From CAZIVE01 sp964542435 (lineage in GTDB: Bacteria; Bacteroidota; Bacteroidia; Bacteroidales; Tannerellaceae), in NCBI GenBank assembly GCA_964542435.1, contig CAZIVE010000085.1, positions 1 through 11,678 on the forward strand: DNA of 11,678 bases. Reading direction: 5' to 3'. Positions within the stretch are counted from its first letter, which is position 1; every line of letters starts with the position of its first letter. Positions 7,758 through 11,678 of the stretch are shown piece after piece. Under the pieces are notes generated by a model. It was given only the letters and a program-made list of their open reading frames with translations, ran no database searches and was not told where the DNA came from. Made by a program: the position numbers and the translations under genes.

Positions 7758-7765
7758 TACTTTTG
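7758..7765 (+). promoter_or_regulatory. Candidate -7 box for the membrane-kinase fusion gene
   Basis: TACTTTTG matches TAnnTTTG, 36 bp upstream of the ATG at 7802. The -33 position (about 7733-7737) lacks TTTG, which would fit a promoter that needs an activator. The LTTR palindrome lies just upstream of that position. Confidence 0.45.
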
Positions 7766-7801
7766 TCGCCGATTCAATGATTCAAGCTTATTCTATTTTA
7801 C

Positions 7802-9124
7802 ATGAAACAAAAGAGAAGTATTGGTGAATTAGTACGTCGTTACGTCGTTTTTCTCATTTCGTTGTTCTTCATCGCCTTTGGCACATCTCTTGCCATCCGC
7901 GCCAATCTCGGTTCTTCGCCTATTTCCTGTCCGCCTTATATCTGGAGTCTTATTCCGGGATCGCCGCTCACGATGGGCGAATACATCATCTGCATTCAGG
8001 TGCTGCTGATCCTCACACAGATTATTCTGCTGAAGAAGAACTATCAGCCTTTGCAATTGCTGCAGCTTGTGGTCAGTCTGTTCTTCGGATTTTACACGGA
8101 CTTGACGATGTGGATGACCATTCCCATGCAGTTCGACAGCACGGTTCTCGGTTACTGCATTCGATTCGTGGAACTTTGTCTGGGTGGTGCGATCATGGCA
8201 TTCGGCATTGCCTTGGAGGTGCATTGCGATGTACTGCTCCTGGCTTACGAAGGATTCTTTCTGGCCGTATCGAAGACTTTTAATATCGAATTCGGCAAGG
8301 TGAAGATAGCCAGCGACACTTCGATGGTCGTCATCGGCATCATCTGCTGCTTCATCTTCTTCGGCCGCTGGAACTGGGAACTGATCGGCGTCGGTACGCT
8401 TTTCTCCATGTTCTACGTCGGCTTCATGGTCCGCCTGTTCAATCCTCATTTCAACTGGATCGAGCGTTTCTTCCATCGGGAAGTCGAAACGGCTGCCGTC
8501 AGCGAACCGGAACATCTGCCGCTCGTCATCACCATTTCGCGTGAGTATGGAAGTGGCGGACATGAGATCGGAGAGAAGCTGGCTGAAAAGCTCGGCGTGA
8601 AACTTTACGACAAATATCTTATCGATGAGGCGGCAGAGGAATTGGGCTATTCCCGCGAGTTTGTCAAAGAGAACGAACAGAACATCCCGACCGGCAAACT
8701 CTGGGAACTGATCTTTACCGACGACAGCATTCCAATCTCCATGAATCCTTCGAAAGATGATGCCATCTTCGTCTCGCAGAGCCGTGCCATCAAACGCATC
8801 GCCCTCAACGAATCGTGCGTGATCATCGGACGTTGTGCAAACTGGATTCTTCGTCATGATGAGAACAGTTTCCATGTCTTTGTCTGTTCCGATATCGATT
8901 TCGCCGTTCGTAGGGTTTCACACTATCTAAATGTGGATGCGGAAACAGCGAAGGAGCAGATCCTTCAGACCAATAAAGCCCGCGCCAACCATTATTGGAA
9001 ATATACAGGCGGCGATTGGGCTGATGCCCGCGGTTACGATCTTGTCGTCAACACTTCGAAGATCTCGATTGACACGATTGTTGAGATGATCTGTGAGATT
9101 GTCAAAAAAGTGGTCGTAAAATGA
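7802..9124 (+). CDS. Fusion of a YczE/YitT-like membrane domain and a cytidylate-kinase-like domain
   Basis: This 440-residue protein has two parts. Residues about 14-212 contain at least five hydrophobic segments (for example 14-32, 60-77, 86-105, 118-138, 174-212) and resemble the YczE/YyaS/YitT-like family of uncharacterised membrane proteins (IAFGTSLAIRANLGSSPIS is a typical start). After a linker, residues 239-440 resemble cytidylate-kinase-like P-loop proteins. The modified P-loop is ISREYGSGGHEIG with G250-S-G-G253. It is followed by LYDKYLIDEAA, IIGRCANWIL at about 341-350, R394 in KARANHYW, and YDLVVNTS around D413. The kinase part should face the cytoplasm. Its substrate is not known, and CMP is only a guess from the family name. 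The gene is divergent from a LysR-type regulator, and the ATG has no Shine-Dalgarno sequence. Confidence 0.88.
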   Translation: MKQKRSIGELVRRYVVFLISLFFIAFGTSLAIRANLGSSPISCPPYIWSLIPGSPLTMGEYIICIQVLLILTQIILLKKNYQPLQLLQLVVSLFFGFYTDLTMWMTIPMQFDSTVLGYCIRFVELCLGGAIMAFGIALEVHCDVLLLAYEGFFLAVSKTFNIEFGKVKIASDTSMVVIGIICCFIFFGRWNWELIGVGTLFSMFYVGFMVRLFNPHFNWIERFFHREVETAAVSEPEHLPLVITISREYGSGGHEIGEKLAEKLGVKLYDKYLIDEAAEELGYSREFVKENEQNIPTGKLWELIFTDDSIPISMNPSKDDAIFVSQSRAIKRIALNESCVIIGRCANWILRHDENSFHVFVCSDIDFAVRRVSHYLNVDAETAKEQILQTNKARANHYWKYTGGDWADARGYDLVVNTSKISIDTIVEMICEIVKKVVVK

Positions 9125-9229
9125 CGAGGGAGGTCTTGGAATGCTTCTGCAGCCTTTCCTGTCGCCGTGCCCTGGATTGTATTGATTCAGAAATGCTGAA
9201 ATTATCTTCATTATTCTCTCAACTTGCAC

Positions 9230-9237
9230 TATCTTTG
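9230..9237 (+). promoter_or_regulatory. Distal candidate promoter of the yicC operon
   Basis: TATCTTTG matches the -7 consensus within the first copy of the duplicated block. The matching -33 position (9206-9209) reads CTTC, so this copy looks weaker or decayed. Confidence 0.35.
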
Positions 9238-9285
9238 ATGCTAATACATTGAAGATAGGCGGCGTTTCGGAAATGTACAAACAAG

Positions 9286-9317
9286 TTTGACATTTCTCTC
9301 AACTTGCACTATCTTTG
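9286..9317 (+). promoter_or_regulatory. Proximal promoter of yicC-gmk-nadD
   Basis: TTTG at 9286-9289 and TATCTTTG at 9310-9317 are separated by 20 bp, matching the Bacteroidetes arrangement TTTG-N19-21-TAnnTTTG. Transcription would begin about 7 bp further on, giving a short leader of roughly 14 nt before the yicC ATG. It is the best-supported promoter in the window. Confidence 0.65.
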
Positions 9318-9337
9318 ATGCCTCTAACATTTGAAAT

Positions 9338-10210
9338 ATGATACAGTCAATGACCGGTTTCGGCAAGGTTACGACCGAACTTCCCTCTAAAAAAGTAACT
9401 ATTGAAATCAAGGCTCTCAACAGTAAACAACTTGATCTTTCTACTCGAATCCCGTCCATTTACCGCGATAAGGAAATGGAGATCCGCAATTATATCCTGC
9501 AGACATTGGAACGTGGAAAGGTGGAGCTGAATATTTTCGTCGAATATATCGGCAAGGATTCTCCTACGCAGATCAATTCAGCGGCTATCGAGAGTTATTA
9601 TAATCAGATAAAAGCCGTATCCGACAAATTGGGCATTCCTGTTCCGAGCGATTGGTTCGCCACTTTGCTGCGTCTGCCGGATGTCATCAAATCGGATGTT
9701 GTCGAGGTGGATGAAGAGGAGTGGAAAGTCGTCGAAAAGGCGCTCCACGAAGCCATCGATCATCTGTGCGCATTCCGTATTCAGGAAGGTGCCATGCTTC
9801 AGAAACTCTTTACGCTGAAGGTGAACAATATTGCGGCGCTTCTTCTGAAGGTCAACGATTACGAAGGAGAACGTCTGGAGAAGATCAAATCGCGCATCAT
9901 GGATAATCTGGCGCAGCTGGCTGACAAGGATTATGACAAGAACCGCTTCGAGCAGGAGATGATCTATTACATCGAAAAGCTCGATATCAACGAGGAGAAG
10001 AATCGTCTTGACAACCATCTGAAATACTTCATTGCAACCATGGATTCCGGTCACGGACAGGGCAAGAAGCTTGGATTCATCGCTCAGGAAATGGGTCGCG
10101 AAATCAATACGCTCGGATCGAAGAGCAATCATGCCGAGCTTCAGAAAGTCGTCGTTCAGATGAAGGACGAACTGGAACAGATCAAAGAACAGGTTTTGAA
10201 CGTAATGTAA
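9338..10210 (+). CDS. yicC: YicC-family endoribonuclease
   Basis: This 290-residue cytoplasmic protein belongs to the YicC family, whose E. coli member is reported to act as an endoribonuclease affecting small-RNA turnover. The N-terminal domain begins with the family signature MIQSMTGFGK and continues with IEIKALNSKQLDLSTRIP, in which the NSKQLD block is typical. The C-terminal domain ends with KKLGFIAQEMGREINTLGSK, then an AELQ..V..MK.ELE..KEQVLNV helix. Length is normal. The ATG at 9338 is fixed by the signature and by the promoter 20 bp upstream. It leads an operon with gmk (5-bp gap) and nadD, a gene order I associate with Bacteroidetes. Confidence 0.95.
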   Translation: MIQSMTGFGKVTTELPSKKVTIEIKALNSKQLDLSTRIPSIYRDKEMEIRNYILQTLERGKVELNIFVEYIGKDSPTQINSAAIESYYNQIKAVSDKLGIPVPSDWFATLLRLPDVIKSDVVEVDEEEWKVVEKALHEAIDHLCAFRIQEGAMLQKLFTLKVNNIAALLLKVNDYEGERLEKIKSRIMDNLAQLADKDYDKNRFEQEMIYYIEKLDINEEKNRLDNHLKYFIATMDSGHGQGKKLGFIAQEMGREINTLGSKSNHAELQKVVVQMKDELEQIKEQVLNVM

Positions 10211-10215
10211 AAGGT

Positions 10216-10782
10216 ATGCTCGGCAAACTGATCATTTTCTCGGCACCGTCAGGTTCGGGCAAGTCCACGATCATCAACAATCTGCTTGCCAAAGACATGA
10301 ATTTGCATTTCTCCATATCCGCCACGAGCCGTGCTCCGCGCGGAACGGAGAAGAATGGCGTGGAATATTATTTCCTTACGCCCGAAGAGTTCCGCTCCCG
10401 CATTGAGAAGGGTGAATTCCTCGAATACGAGGAGGTGTACAAGGATAAGTTCTACGGCACTTTGCGTAGCGAGGTCGATCGTCAGCTGGCTGAAGGAAGC
10501 AATGTTGTCTTCGATGTGGATGTGTTGGGCGGATGCAACATCAAACGGTTTTATGGAGACCGAGCACTTTCCATCTTCATCAAAGCACCGAGCATCGAAG
10601 TGCTGCGTGAACGCCTCGAACATCGCGGCACCGATTCTCCCGAAGTGATCGAGAGCCGCATTGCCAAAGCTCAATATGAACTGACTTTTGCCGATAAATT
10701 CGACCACATTGTCGTGAACGACGATCTGGAAAAAGCCGAGGCGACAGTCCTTGATCTGGTCTGCACATTCCTCGCTCAATGA
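10216..10782 (+). CDS. gmk: Guanylate kinase
   Basis: This 188-residue cytoplasmic enzyme phosphorylates GMP to GDP with ATP, linking nucleotide salvage and synthesis to GTP and the (p)ppGpp pool. The P-loop is APSGSGKST with K16. The GMP-binding residues of the family are present: S35, S38-R39, R42, Y51 and E70, in SATSRAPRGTEKNGVEYYF and EFLEYEEV. A Y-G pair at 80-81 follows, and the catalytic lid arginines lie near R124-R132 (LRERLEHRG). Length is normal for bacterial Gmk. The ATG is 5 bp after yicC, preceded by AAAAGG, one of the few purine-rich sites here. Its TGA overlaps the nadD ATG by four bases (10779-10782). Confidence 0.97.
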   Translation: MLGKLIIFSAPSGSGKSTIINNLLAKDMNLHFSISATSRAPRGTEKNGVEYYFLTPEEFRSRIEKGEFLEYEEVYKDKFYGTLRSEVDRQLAEGSNVVFDVDVLGGCNIKRFYGDRALSIFIKAPSIEVLRERLEHRGTDSPEVIESRIAKAQYELTFADKFDHIVVNDDLEKAEATVLDLVCTFLAQ

Positions 10783-11348
10783 AGAACATCGGCGTCTATC
10801 TCGGATCTTTCAATCCCGTCCATATCGGTCATCTCGTCATTGCCAACTGGCTTTGCGAGTATGAAACGATCGACGAATTGTGGTTTGTCGTGACGCCGCT
10901 CAATCCGTTCAAGTCGGAGCAGAAACTCCTCGATGATGAAGTGCGCCTCGAATGGGTGCGCAAAGCTGTGGGTGATTATCCGAAGATCCGAGTCAGCGAC
11001 ATCGAGATGCATCTTCCCAAGCCGAACTATACCATTGACACGATGCATGCGCTTCAGCAGAAATATCCCGACTTCCGTTTTACACTGATCATGGGCGCCG
11101 ACAATTGGCAAGGCATTCCCAAATGGTATCGTTCCGAGGAACTGCTGAAGGAATTTCCCATCCTCGTCTATCCGCGCAAGGACTACGACGTCGTCATCTC
11201 TTCCGATTATCCCAACGTCCGCCTCGTCAACGCTCCTGAAATCGAGTTCTCCTCCACCTTCATCCGCGAATCCATCCGCGCCGGAAAGGATGTCCGCTTT
11301 TTCCTCCCCGAAGCCATCCGTGAAGAGGTGAAGAGGGTGGTGAAATAG
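10779..11348 (+). CDS. nadD: Nicotinate-nucleotide adenylyltransferase
   Basis: This 189-residue cytoplasmic enzyme joins ATP and nicotinate mononucleotide to form deamido-NAD, a late step of NAD synthesis. The nucleotidyltransferase signature G9-SFNPVHIGH18 carries the ATP-binding H15 and H18. MGADNW at about 106-111 is the NaMN-binding region, and the C-terminal S158-S-T-F-I-R163 is the ISSTxIR motif that contacts the ATP phosphates. Length is normal. The ATG overlaps the gmk stop as ATGA, so translation is probably coupled. The gene ends in TAG, and a repeat array starts 21 bp later. No T-tailed terminator was seen directly after it. Confidence 0.97.
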   Translation: MKNIGVYLGSFNPVHIGHLVIANWLCEYETIDELWFVVTPLNPFKSEQKLLDDEVRLEWVRKAVGDYPKIRVSDIEMHLPKPNYTIDTMHALQQKYPDFRFTLIMGADNWQGIPKWYRSEELLKEFPILVYPRKDYDVVISSDYPNVRLVNAPEIEFSSTFIRESIRAGKDVRFFLPEAIREEVKRVVK

Positions 11349-11368
11349 GAAGAACGTCTCTCCATATA

Positions 11369-11678
11369 GGAAAAACCATTTTACACGGTTGTAAAATCGA
11401 AATTCCTGGAGGAAAAACCATTTTACACAGTTGCAAAATCGAAATTCGTGGAGGAAAAACCATTTACACGGTTGTAAAGCCGAATTCCGAAGAGGGGATT
11501 CTCAAAAATAGTTTTTAGGCCGTTCCCCTGAATGGAAATGCATCATGTCGCTATGTCGGCCGTTTCCCTGCGCGGGAATTGCCTTAAACAGACAGAAAGT
11601 GGTTTCCCTGGAAGAAAATCCATTTTTGAAGCTCTTGAAATCGAAATTCATGGAGGAAAATCCATTTTTGAAGCTCTT
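11369..11678. repeat. 40-42-bp periodic repeat array, continuing past the right edge
   Basis: Five recognisable 42-bp units start at 11369, 11411, 11453, 11613 and 11655 (the last cut by the edge). Each has a shared frame of GGAAAA(A/T)CCATTT, an 11-base core, and AAATCGAAATTC leading into TGGA. Units 1-3 share the core ACACGGTTGTA with small changes. The last two share TGAAGCTCTTG, of identical length. Between 11495 and 11612 the same spacing goes on with degenerate joints at about 11523 (TTCCCCTGAATGGAA), 11563 (TTTCCCTGCGCGGGAA) and 11603, so about eight units are visible. Joints are palindromic (TTCC-TGGA-GGAA at 11403-11414) and units 1-3 hold an internal hairpin. The stretch holds no convincing gene. 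It could be a noncoding repeat family, a protein-binding array, or the start of a repeat-coding gene. Confidence 0.85.
11378..11397. repeat. Perfect 8-bp stem-loop in repeat unit 1
   Basis: ATTTTACA (11378-11385), loop CGGT, and TGTAAAAT (11390-11397) form a perfect hairpin. Related hairpins lie at 11420-11439 (one mismatch) and 11463-11478 (6-bp stem). There is no T-run after the stem, so it does not look like a standard intrinsic terminator, although it is the first strong hairpin after nadD and could protect or end the operon transcript. Confidence 0.6.

Larger units (their letters stand above)
9188..9321 (+). repeat. Promoter region duplicated at an 80-bp period
   Basis: A 28-bp sequence occurs identically at 9214-9241 and 9294-9321. 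The 26 bases before each copy (9188-9213 and 9268-9293) are also related, sharing C-G-AAATG, AAA and T-A at matching places, so a unit of at least 54 bp was duplicated and then diverged. Each exact copy contains TATCTTTG, a full TAnnTTTG match. The block sits in the 213-bp gap before yicC. That gap also holds a small hairpin, TTCAG-AAATG-CTGAA, at 9186-9200; nothing else was recognised there. Confidence 0.85.

Noticed and set aside
7829..8875. Long minus-strand open frame (348 codons) opposite the membrane-kinase fusion gene
   Set aside because: It lies wholly antisense to a gene with clear family motifs, its translation is rich in charged residues with no recognisable domain, and it has no promoter. 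It is a codon-composition shadow.
9125..9337. Short minus-strand frames across the yicC upstream region that share the peptide ASKIVQVER
   Set aside because: The shared peptide is only the reverse translation of the exact promoter repeat, not evidence of a duplicated protein.
11260..11463. Minus-strand frame with MVFPPxISILQ repeats over the array and nadD end
   Set aside because: It runs antisense into nadD, and the same frame meets a stop in the right-hand units, so it is not maintained as coding.
11369..11678. CRISPR array
   Set aside because: Interiors are repeated rather than unique, the conserved and variable parts are not cleanly divided, the constant joints in the middle are too short, and no cas gene is present in the window.

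Overview
The window looks like chromosomal housekeeping DNA from a member of the Bacteroidetes, most likely order Bacteroidales and perhaps Prevotellaceae. Three things point there: a TPR-type sensor kinase, promoter -7 boxes of the Bacteroidetes form TAnnTTTG in several intergenic regions with almost no Shine-Dalgarno sequences, and the linked trio yicC-gmk-nadD. The genus is inferred from style and gene content, not measured.

Left part, plus strand (1-4704): the 3' end of a membrane histidine kinase gene cut by the window edge, a CLC chloride channel/transporter with two C-terminal CBS domains, methionyl-tRNA formyltransferase (fmt) 9 bp behind it, and, after a 176-bp gap with an AT-rich palindrome, a BCP/PrxQ peroxiredoxin. 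The peroxiredoxin stop codon abuts the stop of a convergent gene with no base between them.

Middle part, minus strand (4705-7690, read right to left): a LysR-type regulator, tsaB (tRNA t6A biosynthesis), a secreted cyclophilin-type prolyl isomerase, and a Crp/Fnr-family regulator whose ATG overlaps the isomerase stop as ATGA. The LysR gene is divergent from a plus-strand gene (7802-9124) for an unusual fusion of a polytopic YczE/YitT-like membrane domain to a cytidylate-kinase-like domain. The 111-bp space between them holds a perfect LysR-type palindrome and two face-to-face -7 boxes.

Right part, plus strand (9338-11348): yicC, gmk and nadD in a tight operon (5-bp gap, then 4-bp overlap). 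It is preceded by a promoter region duplicated at an 80-bp period, in which the proximal copy has a canonical -33/-7 pair. After nadD, from 11369 to the right edge, lies an array of about eight units with a 40-42-bp period, built from short palindromic joints and semi-variable interiors. It is the least explained structure in the window.

Most genes are ordinary core functions. The points most worth following up are the 3' repeat array, the duplicated promoter, the membrane-kinase fusion with its divergent regulator, and a CLC protein with channel-like residue replacements.
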